Of a stretch of 53,245 nucleotides of DNA, positions 23,006 to 33,000 are shown piece after piece. Position 1 is the first letter of the stretch. Every line of letters starts with the position of its first letter. The DNA lies in the NCBI GenBank assembly GCA_934229275.1, contig CAKQDN010000009.1, positions 1-53,245 of the forward strand, read 5' to 3'. Below the pieces are notes generated by a model. The model was not told the DNA's origin and ran no database searches. It saw only the letters and a program-made list of their open reading frames with translations. The DNA comes from an uncultured Clostridia bacterium. Its GTDB lineage: Bacteria; Bacillota; Clostridia; Christensenellales; Pumilibacteraceae. The position numbers were made by a program, and so were the translations under genes.

Positions 23006-23449
23006 TTAGTTGTACCTCTTTACCAGATTGAGCACTTCGGGCTTCTGCGCTGCGTGCTCGTGTTCTGCGCCCTTGTAGATGCGCACTTTAGTAAGCATTT
23101 TTCTTCCAAGACTGTTCTTGGGGAGCATACCTTTGATAGCGATATAAAGCGCGTCGTCGCTCTTTTCTTCCATCATCTTTTTGTACTGGATAGCCTTTAA
23201 GCCGCCCATGTAACCGGTATGATATCTGTAGTATTTCTTCTCGAGTTTCTTGCCGGTGAGATACATCTTATCGGTGTTGATTACGATAACGAAGTCGCCT
23301 GCATCGACGTTGGGGGTGAAGGTAGGTTTGTTTTTGCCTCTCAGAATAGCGGCAACCTGGCTTGCGACTCTGCCCAGCGGCATATCGCTAGCATCTACCA
23401 AATACCACTTACGCTCGATATTGTTTTCGTTAGCCATAAATGTTTTCAT
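23006..23449 (-). CDS. rplM: 50S ribosomal protein L13
   Basis: 147 residues, the normal L13 length. WYLVDASDMPLGRVAS near the N-terminus and MLPKNSLGRKMLTKVRIYKGAEHEH (spanning about 108-132) are L13 hallmarks. ATG 23449 is chosen over an upstream in-frame codon because GAGGT lies 7 nt before it and it gives the usual MKTFMA start. The gene heads the rplM-rpsI operon behind a TTGACA/TAAAAT promoter and a structured leader, as expected for autogenous control of L13-S9 synthesis. Confidence 0.97.
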   Translation of the reverse strand: MKTFMANENNIERKWYLVDASDMPLGRVASQVAAILRGKNKPTFTPNVDAGDFVIVINTDKMYLTGKKLEKKYYRYHTGYMGGLKAIQYKKMMEEKSDDALYIAIKGMLPKNSLGRKMLTKVRIYKGAEHEHAAQKPEVLNLVKRYN

Positions 23450-23588
23450 GGTGTTAACCTCATATTTAGTTATTAGCGCAGACCGCCGAAATTTCACGCT
23501 GACGACGCTCCACTGCTATCGGGACTGCGAATTTTTTCCGCGCAAAGGGCTAATCTGCACGCAAAAAAGAACGCACTCACACGAATGC
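23450..23588 (-). ncRNA. structured 5' leader of rplM-rpsI
   Basis: About 140 nt from the predicted transcript start to the rplM ATG. GUGCAGA (23554-23560) can pair with UCUGCGC (23476-23482) to close a ~85-nt domain, which ends just before the ribosome binding site. Position and shape fit an L13-type autoregulatory leader as known in Bacillota. I have not matched it to a covariance model. Confidence 0.45.
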
Positions 23589-23594
23589 CCTAAT

Positions 23595-23623
23595 ATTTTA
23601 CTACATTAGCGTTCGTATGTCAA
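23595..23623 (-). promoter_or_regulatory. rplM promoter
   Basis: Minus strand: TTGACA (23618-23623), 17 bp, TAAAAT (23595-23600). Confidence 0.8.
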
Positions 23624-23734
23624 GCAAATTCGAGTGATATTTGCGCTTTTTTGGCATCTTTTTCACTTTTTTACGCATTTTGCCGCATCGTTTGCTTAAT
23701 CGGCAGAAAACGCACTTGTTCCTCTTCCTTTATA

Positions 23735-23770
23735 TGAAAAAGCAGCGTTCCGGTGCGAGCGCTGCTTTTC
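23735..23770 (-). terminator. terminator of the propeller lipoprotein gene
   Basis: AAAAGCAGCG (23738-23747) pairs with CGCTGCTTTT (23760-23769). On the minus strand a T run follows the stem. Confidence 0.8.
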
Positions 23771-23793
23771 GGTTCGTTTTTACTTTTACTTAA

Positions 23794-25782
23794 TTATTCT
23801 GCCAAAGCGGGTTTCTTCTTTGAGAGAAGAACGATTACGATTGCGACAACAGCAAGTGCCGCAATTATACCGATAGTCCAACCTACCGCTGCGCCGCAAC
23901 CTGCTTTTTCGGTGCTTTCGCCAACCGAGATTTCATAGGTGGCAGTCTGTCCTTTATAAGTAACGGTGACGGTGACTGCGTCGGCAACTGCGGAAGTGTC
24001 GAAACCGCTTATCATATCTGCGGTGACTGCGACGTTTTCTTCGAGAACGGTTTTATTTCCGTCTTTGTCGTCGTAGGTATACGCTGTGAGCGTAAGTCCG
24101 CTTACGTTAAGGCTGTCGCCCTTGCGATAGGAAAGTTTAGCGTTTTCGGTGTTGAGTTTGATTTCGCCGACTTCGGACTTGATTTCGCTTTCGAGTTTTT
24201 TACCGACGAAGAACGGATCGTTGTTGCCTTCCAAGCCGTTGAGATCGTAGAACATGGTATAGCCGGAATAATCGTCGGACTTACCGAAGAACACGAGGTA
24301 ATCAGCCTGAATATCGCTCATGAAAGTGGCTTCGGTGACATCGGAGAATATAGTAGTATCGTTTTCGCCGTCAAGGCTTACCGAGTGCAGTTTGATCGCG
24401 CTGTCTTCGGTGACGACGTAGAACATCTTGTCGGTAGTATGATTTACGAATTTCGCGCTTGCTCCGCTTGCGAGCGTTTTAACCGTGCCGTCGGGCGCGT
24501 ATAACGTAAGGTCGTTATTGGAAGAAGTGGTTGCGTTTGCAGCGGTGAGCAGAACGTATACCGCGTTGCTGCCGACGCCGATTCCGGGGACGAAGCAGTT
24601 GATTGCGGTTGCCTTGGAAATATTGGCAGAAGCAAGCACGGTGTGATCTTTTTCGAACGCGCCGTTGTACTTTTCTTCGCCGTGCAGTTTCTTGAAAGAT
24701 TCGCTGCCGTCGATAAAGTAGTTGTACATATCGGTTGCGCGAATGTTCATGATGCCGTCGGTGGTCATTTTATAGAGAAGCATACCGCCCTGAACGTCGA
24801 GAAGAGTTGCGTCGCCGCCTTCGTTGAACAGAGTGTTTTCGCTTCCGTCGGGACGAACGAACGACATGAGTTTATCGGATCTGTAGTTTTCGACGTCGCT
24901 GCCTTTGGTTCCGTAGTAGATGAAATCGTATACGGTGTCGGTGGGAATATTGTAGTAGTATTCGCTCTTGACGGGCATAATCACTTCGGTGACCTTTTCC
25001 GCGATCGTGTTCTTTTCTACGACGTCGCCGGTCTTTTCGTCGATGCGCGCGCTCATAAGAGTGTCGTTATCGCCGGTTTCGACGTAAGTGAGATAGATGT
25101 TGTTATTGTAGCAATAGAAACCGTATGCCTTGTCCTTGTTTGCGGACTCGCTGGTGAGCAGTTTCTGAGTCTTTCCGGTAGCGAGGCAAACGCGATAGAA
25201 TTCGTTATAGTCTGCCATTACGGTGCCGGACTTGTTTTTCTGATTGCAGGGGCTGGCAAAATAAATGTAGCCGTTGTACGCATACAGACCGCCGCCCGAG
25301 TATCCGCTCGTTCCGACGGTTTTGGAAGAAATCAGTTCGACGTTCACGACGTTGATTTCTTTATTGTCGTACGAAGTGCCTTTTTCGGAAACAAGACGAA
25401 TACCGCTGTTTTCGTCGCGTTTAATCGAGAACTTCGCGGTGTTGCCGGTTTTGTAGTCGCCGTTTACGAGCTTGTCCCCGTCGATGACGACGCTGCCCTT
25501 CGTATCGGTCATTTCGCCGGTGAGTTCGGCGCGATAGAGCGCGCCCTTAATGACTTCGCCCGCTTTGTTGTTCTTTCCGTCGGTATCTTCGTAGCCGCGC
25601 GTTCCGTTGATAAAGTACAGATAGTTACCGTACTGAACGACGCTGCCGCCGTTACCGCTTATCGAATAGTTGAAATTCTGCGATTTGAACTCGGTTTTAG
25701 CAACGTCGGTCGCCGTTCCGCAACCCGCAAAACCGAATACGCATACAAGCGCGATGGCTATGATTGTTACGATTTTTTTCAT
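23794..25782 (-). CDS. lipoprotein with DUF5050-like propeller, Big_3-type domain and C-terminal membrane helix
   Basis: A 662-residue surface protein. The lipobox FAGC puts the lipidated Cys at about residue 21. The long middle part (about 45-540) has repeated blades of the kind NYLYFINGTRG, GYIYFASPC, NNIYLTYVET and DKMFYVVTE, typical of DUF5050-like sensor or propeller regions. A Big_3-like domain follows (about 545-625: KGDSLNVSGLTLTAY... VTVTVTYKGQTATYEISV). The C-terminus has AGCGAAVGW, one hydrophobic helix and SKKKPALAE. Lipid anchor plus C-terminal helix would tether it at both ends. ATG 25782 is preferred; GGAG lies 11 nt upstream, and an adjacent TTG is an alternative. Function unknown. 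Confidence 0.75.
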   Translation of the reverse strand: MKKIVTIIAIALVCVFGFAGCGTATDVAKTEFKSQNFNYSISGNGGSVVQYGNYLYFINGTRGYEDTDGKNNKAGEVIKGALYRAELTGEMTDTKGSVVIDGDKLVNGDYKTGNTAKFSIKRDENSGIRLVSEKGTSYDNKEINVVNVELISSKTVGTSGYSGGGLYAYNGYIYFASPCNQKNKSGTVMADYNEFYRVCLATGKTQKLLTSESANKDKAYGFYCYNNNIYLTYVETGDNDTLMSARIDEKTGDVVEKNTIAEKVTEVIMPVKSEYYYNIPTDTVYDFIYYGTKGSDVENYRSDKLMSFVRPDGSENTLFNEGGDATLLDVQGGMLLYKMTTDGIMNIRATDMYNYFIDGSESFKKLHGEEKYNGAFEKDHTVLASANISKATAINCFVPGIGVGSNAVYVLLTAANATTSSNNDLTLYAPDGTVKTLASGASAKFVNHTTDKMFYVVTEDSAIKLHSVSLDGENDTTIFSDVTEATFMSDIQADYLVFFGKSDDYSGYTMFYDLNGLEGNNDPFFVGKKLESEIKSEVGEIKLNTENAKLSYRKGDSLNVSGLTLTAYTYDDKDGNKTVLEENVAVTADMISGFDTSAVADAVTVTVTYKGQTATYEISVGESTEKAGCGAAVGWTIGIIAALAVVAIVIVLLSKKKPALAE

Positions 25783-25816
25783 CAATGCTGTTACTCCAAA
25801 AATTAAATCATTATCT

Positions 25817-25845
25817 ATTATAGCCAAATTGCCGCAATAAGTCAA
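25817..25845 (-). promoter_or_regulatory. promoter of the propeller lipoprotein
   Basis: Minus strand: TTGACT (25840-25845), 17 bp, TATAAT (25817-25822). Confidence 0.75.
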
Positions 25846-25943
25846 CTGTTTTATGATTGTCTATCGGAATTTAACAGCATTTTTCGCACCGAAATTACGT
25901 TTTCGCAAGCACACGGGACTTTTTTACCCGTACGCCTACCGTA

Positions 25944-27065
25944 TTAAAAGGGATTTACGACGCTCTCGCCCGTGACGGCGTCCTGATAGAGTATCCACAC
26001 GCCCTCTCCGTCGGGTTTTTCGGGATCGAAACTCCACCACCGTGCGTTTTCGCCCAGTTCCTCGGGAGGGGCTTCGGAATTGTTTTTACCGGGCATGCCG
26101 TACGCGACATAGTCGGGGCGAGTGCCGATTATTCCGACGACGTAGTAGCCGTTTTTCTCGCACGGAATTTTTACCCATTTGGTTCCGGGCATGTTTTTTT
26201 CGAGAATTGCGACGTGCTCGGCTGAAGAAAAAAGTTTCTCCATTTTGGGGCGTATTTCGTCGTAAAAATCGGCGGCGAGCGGCACCACCTTTCTTCTTCT
26301 GCGCTCAAGCGTTACGAAACGGCTTTTTTCGGAGGGTTGCTCGGGCGAGGGATATTTTACGCTTTCAAGAGGAACTGACGCGACGCTTTTGCGAATCGAG
26401 GAAGTTTTTGCGGGCACTCCTTCTCTTCCGTCCGAAAGCGGATTAACAGCCAGTACGAACTTTTTTTGCAGCGCGAAAAATCCGCAAAACTCCGTCGTTT
26501 TCTCTTCTTCGTAGCCGAGCAGATACGCGCGCGACATAGCCGACAGCGAACGGTTTTGCATAGGGCGGAAGATTTTTGCTTTATCGTCGGACTTAATCGG
26601 CGGCATGATTTCGTACTCCTCGGGAAAATAATTGTTTTGCGCTATCGCTTCGTCGTCGTAGTGCGGTGAAGCAGTCGGGTTTTGGCGCATCTCTTTTTCA
26701 AAAACGTTCTTCTCAGTCTTCTTCTCACTGTTTTTCGGTACATATTGCATCACTCCGTCGGTCATATTTGCCTGCCACAGCCTGTGTTTGGACAGCGTTC
26801 CGTACAAAACGGCTCTGCGCGACCGAGCGTCGATTATCATGTAATGCGCATCGGGCGTCGGCGCAAACGGCAAAGCGATAACGTCGCCGCCGATTTTATT
26901 CACGAATTTGTTTTCGCCGTCTTTTATCGCAAGGTACAGAATTTGATTTTCGTTCGGTTTAACGGAACATCTGAGCCTGCTGCCGCCTATCGAGGTTTCT
27001 ATCGTCGCGCACGCCTTACCCTGCTCTCCGCTTAAAATCACGAGCGTTTTCTTATACTCCACCAT
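25944..27065 (-). CDS. hypothetical protein, cytoplasmic, two-part
   Basis: 373 residues with no signal peptide or membrane helix. The N-terminal ~110 residues form a compact beta-rich domain (KKTLVILSGEQGKACATIE, YMIIDARSRRAVLYG). The middle 140 residues are polar and low in order. The C-terminal ~100 residues (MEKLFSSAEHVAILEKNMPGTKWVKIP, YYVVGIIGTRPDYVAYGMPG, ENARWWSFDP, GVWILYQDAVTGESV) look like a conserved domain with many aromatics. I have seen similar tails in clostridial proteins of unknown role but cannot name the family. GGAG precedes the ATG. It stands alone between two terminated transcripts. Confidence 0.75.
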   Translation of the reverse strand: MVEYKKTLVILSGEQGKACATIETSIGGSRLRCSVKPNENQILYLAIKDGENKFVNKIGGDVIALPFAPTPDAHYMIIDARSRRAVLYGTLSKHRLWQANMTDGVMQYVPKNSEKKTEKNVFEKEMRQNPTASPHYDDEAIAQNNYFPEEYEIMPPIKSDDKAKIFRPMQNRSLSAMSRAYLLGYEEEKTTEFCGFFALQKKFVLAVNPLSDGREGVPAKTSSIRKSVASVPLESVKYPSPEQPSEKSRFVTLERRRRKVVPLAADFYDEIRPKMEKLFSSAEHVAILEKNMPGTKWVKIPCEKNGYYVVGIIGTRPDYVAYGMPGKNNSEAPPEELGENARWWSFDPEKPDGEGVWILYQDAVTGESVVNPF

Positions 27066-27176
27066 AACTCTCCTTAAACTGCGGTCTTATAGATTTATAT
27101 GTCGCGAGTGCGAAAAAATTGCATTTTTCTTTCTTTTGGCACGAAAAATCGGGCGGCTTTACGGCTTTTCGGGAAT

Positions 27177-27215
27177 AAAAAAAGAACGGCTTTTAACCGT
27201 TCCGTGATTTTTTTT
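27177..27215 (-). terminator. terminator of the oxidoreductase-MFS operon
   Basis: GAACGG (27184-27189) pairs with CCGTTC (27197-27202), loop of 7, flanked by A7 and T8, so usable in both directions. Confidence 0.8.
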
Positions 27216-27231
27216 GTTTCGATTCGGAAAT

Positions 27232-28455
27232 TTATTTATCGATTGAGGGCTGCTCTTCGTAAGGCTCGGGCTTTTTCTTTTTTTGCATGAGCGCGAACGC
27301 GACGAGCGATAAAAGCATGAGCGCAGGGAAAATTATCGCGATGAGAACACCGGCTCTGAGGTTGCCGTCCGCTCCCGAAACGAGCCCGGTAAGCGTGGGA
27401 CCTGCCGTGCATCCTATATCGCCTGCAAGAGCGAGCAGCGCAAACATCGCAGTTCCTCCGAACGGCAGCGTTTTAGTGGCGTTGCTGTACGTTCCGGGCC
27501 ACATTATACCGACCGAAAAACCGCACAGGGCGCAGCCGGCAAGTCCTATTGCAGGGTTACTTACAAGCGAGATCATCAGGTAGGAACATATGCACAGGCA
27601 GGAACTGAATAGCATATACGCTTCCAGTTCCATTTTCTCGCCGAATTTGCCGAAAATGAGCCGCGAAACGCCCATGGTAAGCGCGAACATCGTGGGTCCG
27701 AGCAAGTCGCCGAGCGTTTTGGATACGTTAAGTCCCGTTTCCGCAAACGCAGACGCCCACTGGCTTACCGCCTGTTCGCTTGCTCCGGCGCACACCATCA
27801 TAAGCATGAGCAGCCAGAACGTGCCGCTTTTTATCAGTTTTTTGAGCGATCCCGAACCGGGTTCGTCGCCTTCGAGTTTGTATATCGGAACGACGGCAAA
27901 CAAAAATACGTTAAAAATCGGAACTATCGCCCACAGCAAGGCGAGAATACGCCAGTTGTCTATTCCGAACAGTGCGAAAAACGCGGTCGAAACCAGCACG
28001 ACGCCGACGTGTCCCCAACAATAAAACGAGTGCAGAAGGCTCATGGTCTTTTCTTTATTATCTGTGGGGCAAGCCTCTACTATCGGGCTGATTATCACTT
28101 CTATAAAGCCGCCGCCGATTGCGTAGACGACGACGCAAATCATTAGTCCGACGAAGGCGTCGGGCAGAATCTGCGGCAGAAACGAAAGCGACGCAAGCCC
28201 GACAGCCGAAAAAACGTGCGCCATGATTGCGCTCGCACGGTAGCCGATCGCCGAGATGAGTTTCGCACTCAACGCGTCGATGCAAAGTTGTATGACGAAA
28301 TTAACCGTGACGAGCAAGGTTATTTTTTCGATCGGAATACCGTACGTTTTGTTGAACGTGACGAACAAAAGCGGCACGAAATTATTTACTATTGCCTGCG
28401 CTATGTAGCCGATAAAGCACGCTTTTACCGTGAGCGCGTAATTTTTCTTTTTCAC
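27232..28455 (-). CDS. major facilitator superfamily transporter
   Basis: 407 residues with twelve predicted transmembrane helices in two halves and a polar central loop (about 190-205). Features such as VVYAIGGGFIEVIISPIVEAC and SFYCWGHVGVVL resemble the FucP-like sugar-transporter branch of the MFS. The start is GTG 28455 with GGAGG 5 nt upstream. It follows the FAD oxidoreductase by 75 bp and ends in a strong terminator, making a two-gene operon. A sugar or sugar-derivative proton symport role is likely by family; the substrate is unknown. Confidence 0.85.
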   Translation of the reverse strand: MKKKNYALTVKACFIGYIAQAIVNNFVPLLFVTFNKTYGIPIEKITLLVTVNFVIQLCIDALSAKLISAIGYRASAIMAHVFSAVGLASLSFLPQILPDAFVGLMICVVVYAIGGGFIEVIISPIVEACPTDNKEKTMSLLHSFYCWGHVGVVLVSTAFFALFGIDNWRILALLWAIVPIFNVFLFAVVPIYKLEGDEPGSGSLKKLIKSGTFWLLMLMMVCAGASEQAVSQWASAFAETGLNVSKTLGDLLGPTMFALTMGVSRLIFGKFGEKMELEAYMLFSSCLCICSYLMISLVSNPAIGLAGCALCGFSVGIMWPGTYSNATKTLPFGGTAMFALLALAGDIGCTAGPTLTGLVSGADGNLRAGVLIAIIFPALMLLSLVAFALMQKKKKPEPYEEQPSIDK

Positions 28456-28530
28456 ATAAACCTCCGTGCGATTTTCAGGCTCTTACTGTATTATATCGCA
28501 TAAATCGCACTTTCGGTGACTTTATCTTTA

Positions 28531-29838
28531 TTATTTGCTCTCGATTACGACAGGATAACCTTCGATTAGATCGTACTTGTCGATTGCCGAGCGCAACTCT
28601 TCGTTCGTTACGGCTTTAAGGCTTTTACCCTGTTTTGCCGCGACCGCGAGTACCGCTCCGCCGCCCTCTCCTATGCTTGCCACGATGGGCATGATACGAT
28701 AGGACGCCTGCGCTTCGTGCGTAGAAGAAATGCATCTTCCGACGACCATCAGGTTGCTTTTGCCCACAGGGAGCAGCGAGCGATAAGGCACGGTGTAGTA
28801 TTCGCCCTCGGGGATCCAATAGTGCGAGGTTCCGCTGCCGTCGGGCGAGTGAATGTCTATATCGTAATTGCCGGTTGCAATCGCGTCGGGGAATTTACGG
28901 CAAGCGACTATGTCATCGGCGGTGAAAGTGTATTCGCCCTCTATCATGCGGCTTTCGCGCACGCCGATTTCCACGGACGAGGACAAAAGCGTCGAATTCT
29001 TACAGGACGGAGCGTTGTCGCGCAGGAAGCGATACAGTTCGAGCATTTGCTTTCTGCCTTCCTTTTCCGCCTTACTTTTTTCGAACGCGTCGACGGGGCT
29101 GCGCAGCACTCTCGTGGAATTGAGGTGCAGAACGCTGTCGGTCGTGGTGCGGAAAGCAAGCACGTCTTCGCGCGGGTTGATGAATTCGCCGGCTGCGAGT
29201 TTTTTCTTCCACAGTTCGTTTACGGCTGCGTGATCTTCCGCAAAGTACTTTTTGACGTCCACGTTGCCCATACGGAAGCACAGCGTCATGGGCTGGCACT
29301 TGTTGTCGTTTTCTCTGCCGACACGGTATTTACAGCCCGAAAGCGTAGACAAGAGCGCGTCGCCGGTCGCGTCGATAAAATAATCGGCTTCTATATCGAG
29401 TTTTCCGAACGCGCCCGAAACGGTGATTTTTTCGACCTTGTCGCCGTCTGTTGCGGCATCCGTCAGCGACGCGTGGAAAAGAACGTCTACGCCGTAGTAA
29501 TCGGTCATGTCGTCCAGCGTGATTTTCAAAAACTCTTCGTTGTACGCGGTTTTGTCGAACGCAAGCACTTTATATCCGTTCTCGCCGCCGTCGGTTTCGG
29601 CATACGCGCTCATCCGATCGAGAAATTCCGAGAACAGACCGCGGTTGAGCATTACTCTTCCGTCTTTGGTTTTCATGCGATAGCCCATGAACGGCAGAAC
29701 GTAGTTAAGGCTTGCCGCTCCGCCGAGCGTTCCGCTTTTCTCTATCAGAAGAACGCTTAAACCTTCCCTTGCCGCCGCGCAGGCAGCCATGGTCCCGGAA
29801 AAACCTCCGCCCACCACCGCAACATCGTATTTTTTCAT
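28531..29838 (-). CDS. FAD-dependent oxidoreductase
   Basis: 435 residues of the FAD_oxidored type. N-terminal Rossmann motif VVGGGFSGTMAA (8-19) binds the FAD ADP moiety, with LLIEKSGTLGGAAS for the ribose. FIDATGDALLSTLSGC (about 155-170) is the second FAD signature, and the C-terminal MVVGRCISSTHEAQASYRIM and GEGGGAVLAVA complete the fold. It is probably cytoplasmic. Such proteins are often found beside glycoside hydrolases and transporters in gut bacteria with unproven oxidation roles. AAGGAG lies before the ATG. It is first in an operon with the MFS transporter. Confidence 0.85.
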   Translation of the reverse strand: MKKYDVAVVGGGFSGTMAACAAAREGLSVLLIEKSGTLGGAASLNYVLPFMGYRMKTKDGRVMLNRGLFSEFLDRMSAYAETDGGENGYKVLAFDKTAYNEEFLKITLDDMTDYYGVDVLFHASLTDAATDGDKVEKITVSGAFGKLDIEADYFIDATGDALLSTLSGCKYRVGRENDNKCQPMTLCFRMGNVDVKKYFAEDHAAVNELWKKKLAAGEFINPREDVLAFRTTTDSVLHLNSTRVLRSPVDAFEKSKAEKEGRKQMLELYRFLRDNAPSCKNSTLLSSSVEIGVRESRMIEGEYTFTADDIVACRKFPDAIATGNYDIDIHSPDGSGTSHYWIPEGEYYTVPYRSLLPVGKSNLMVVGRCISSTHEAQASYRIMPIVASIGEGGGAVLAVAAKQGKSLKAVTNEELRSAIDKYDLIEGYPVVIESK

Positions 29839-29892
29839 AATTTTCTCCTTGTGTCGCCGCGCCTGACGAGCGCGACTTTTTTCTTTTTTACT

Positions 29893-29898
29893 ATTATA
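29893..29898 (-). promoter_or_regulatory. extended -10 promoter of the FAD oxidoreductase operon
   Basis: Minus strand TGATATAAT (extended -10) with no good -35. The 5' UTR contains a G/C-rich hairpin (about 29855-29878). Confidence 0.5.
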
Positions 29899-29960
29899 TC
29901 ATTTTCGGGTTGCATTGCGCCGAAAATAAAGTATATTTATGGGCTTGTTTTCGGATATGA

Positions 29961-30003
29961 AAAAAGACCGACGGAAACTTTTTACGGAATCGGTCGGTCT
30001 TTT
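29961..30003 (-). terminator. terminator of the 1097-residue lipoprotein gene
   Basis: GACCGAC (29966-29972) pairs with GTCGGTC (29993-29999), extended by A/T tracts; a T run follows on the minus strand. Confidence 0.7.
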
Positions 30004-30028
30004 AGGTCGGGTTTGATTCAAAAGATTT

Positions 30029-33000
30029 CTATTTGTTCTTTTTAAACTCGACGAATTGTTCGTAGTTAGAAACGTTTTTGCTGTCGGTGTAGTCGATAAG
30101 CGTTTCGATGACTTCTGTTTTCGCGGCGACTGTTTCTTCGTCGTAAGTGCCTTTAAGAAGCGCGTCGATTTCTTTTTCTGCGACTTCTGCGGCTGCGACA
30201 GCCATACCTTTGCGGTTGTATGCGTTATAAAGCGTTACTTTATAGCAAGCGGCTTCGACGGAGGGCGCTTTTTCGCGGATGAGCGCGCCCACCGAGGTTC
30301 CCATGACTTCGGTGCAATATTTTTCGCTGAACGTTTCGTAAACGCCGTACTTCTCTATGAGTTGTTCGCCCGTGAGCGTGCAACCGTACGCCATGCCTTT
30401 AAGTTCGCCGAGGTACTGCTCTGCGGTAGATTGCAGTTTGGTTGCGTATGCGGAAACCGTTTTATCGAGCATATCGTTAAACGCGGTAAGATCGGCGTCT
30501 GCGAGCGTTTCGGGGATGCACTCGTTTATCGCGGCGTAGATTTCTTCCAATGCGCTCAGGCGTTCGTAGAGAGCGTCGAGAGCAGCGTTTTCGAGGTCGA
30601 ATTCGCCGAGCGCGGAGATAAGCGAAACGATTTCGGTCTTTGCGTCCTGTTCGCTTTCCACTCTCTTATCGACGTAAGCGGCAAGTTTATCCGCATGCGC
30701 TGCCGCAAGGTAATTGAGTTGCGCGGCGCTGAACTTACCGTACTTGGAGTTAAGCGAAGCGATTTCGGTTTCGGCAATCGAGGCAGCGAAGTCGTCAACC
30801 GCTTTTTTGTCGTTTTCGTAGTCGGCTTTAACTTTTTCGGGCAGGAAAGTAAGCGTGCTGCCGCCCCACATAGAGCGTTCGACGTGATAAGCGTTGAATA
30901 CCATTTGCTTTTCTTTATCCGAAAGTGCGTTGAACGCATCGGCTGCCGGCTGAACGGTTGCGTAGTACTCGGAAGTGAGTGCGTAGTTTTCGGTAAGCGC
31001 GGTCATAAGACTTCTGACGTTTTTGGTCTTATCGTAGAGTGCTGCGATTTCGGTTACGTTCTTGTCGTAAGAGTAGTCGGCATTGTCCGAGAGAACGAGC
31101 GACAGTACGCGCACGAGATCGTATTCTTTGTTTTCGTCGAAAATTTCTTTTGTGTCAATGTCATAGCAGTAAATCGACAGCGAAGGCAGCGTTTCGGCGT
31201 ACTCGGTTACGGGGATAGCGAGTTCGATTGACGCAAGCGGTTTATCGATTCCAAGCATCATGGGGACCATTGCGCCGGCAGTTGCTCCCATAGAATCGAT
31301 GAGGGTATCCTGGAGATTATCCCAGAAAAGCATATTGATAAGACTTACTATTTCGGGACTTACCGCGACGGTGACAACGCCTTGTTCGTAGTTGCCGGTG
31401 AGTACCTGCGGAAGCAGTTCGGCGATTACGGGCAGCATTTCTTTTATAGTGTCCATATCGAACGAGGGCGCGCCTTCTTCGTCCTGCGCCGACGCGGCGT
31501 TAAGTCCGCCGAGTTTTTCGAAATAGGTTACAATTTTTTCTGCGCCTTCCTCGTCCTCGCTTTCCTTTTCGATAAGGAAATATGCGTTCCCGTTTTCGAC
31601 AACGAGATTGAGTTTACCTGCGTCGGCAAAAGCATCGAACCATACGGGAAGGTCGGACGTGAACATCGACGCAATTCCGAGAAGGGATTTTACGGTATCG
31701 GACACTGCGACTTCCGCTTCGGCTTTGAACGCTTTGACGGGGTCGGGCTGCGACATATCGTAGGTCATGCCGAGCGTTACGGTTGCTGCTGCTTCGTCGC
31801 CCTCGAATGCTCCGCCGAGCATAACGTCGACTTTTTTCGAGAAGGTAAGTTCGCTGACGTATTTATCGAGATCGGACGGCAGCGTGTATTTTTTGTCTGA
31901 CAGAGCGAATTCCGCGGACGCGGTGGTTTCGCCGAACGTAAAGTCTGCGCCTATAACGCCCACTCTTCCGCCGCGGACGTACGCGTTCATCGAAAGAGAG
32001 AACTCGTCCTTGTTTTCGATAAGTCCGGCAGACTGAAGCGCGGCTGCGATAACGTCGTTATAAGCGTCGGCAAGCGTTATGACGAGAGTGTTTTCGTCCG
32101 TTTCCGACTTGGTTATCTTGAAGAATTTAGTGGTGTCGATGTCGGTGATTCCGATGCCGTTCTTTTCGGGAACGTTCGTGGAGAACACGAATTTACCGCC
32201 GAAAAGATCGAGATAGAATTTTCCGTCGTAGTAGGTTACGCTTGCGTTGCCGACGGGCGAAATCACGGAAGCGGTAGCCTGAAACGCAGTGTACAGATTT
32301 GCCGTTCCGTTCATAAGACCGTTGATGTCCGCCTTTCCTTCTATTCTGAGGGGCAGGCTGACGTCGCCGAGCGAAACTCTGCCGTTAAGCGCGATACCGT
32401 TTTCGAGATCGGACTGCAAAAGTGCGGAAACCAGTGCTTCGAGATTGTCGTCCTTGGCTTCGGTTTTGCCGGGATCGATCCTGGTGGGCTGCTCGTTGAT
32501 TGCGCCGTTGAAAGCGTCGGAGTCGGGCAGAGTTACTTCGGAGTCGAAGTTTTCGAAATACACGGTGTTTTCTTCCTCGCAACCGACTTTTCCGAGAACC
32601 GCGATAGAGATGTTATAGGTGCTGCGATAGGAATAGGAAACCGGCGTAAAGTCCTTTTTTATTACGAGAGTGGCTTCGGTGTCCTTGGTGAATTCGGGAT
32701 AGCCGTCCAGCCCTCCCACCATTTTCATCTGGCGGACGAGAAGCGCGTGAGCGGCGTCCTTGTCCAATACTATTTTATAAGTATAGGTGTCGCCTTCGAC
32801 GTTTTCCAAAACCGCGTAACGGACGGAATCGTGATTGAACACATGTCCGCTTATGGTCTTATCGGGAGTAACGCCGTAGATCGCGAGGTAGTCGTCGTAC
32901 GTCGCGGTGTCGATGGTTCCGGAATTGTTGCGGTATGCCGCTTTTCCGTTCTTGACCATGACTTCGTGGCGTGTGTTGACCAGCGTGGAGTTCGAAATCG

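Noticed and set aside
25895..25945. Hairpin-like ACGGG...CCCGT next to the end of the hypothetical gene at 25944
   Set aside because: The T run lies in the loop rather than after the stem, so it does not form an intrinsic terminator.
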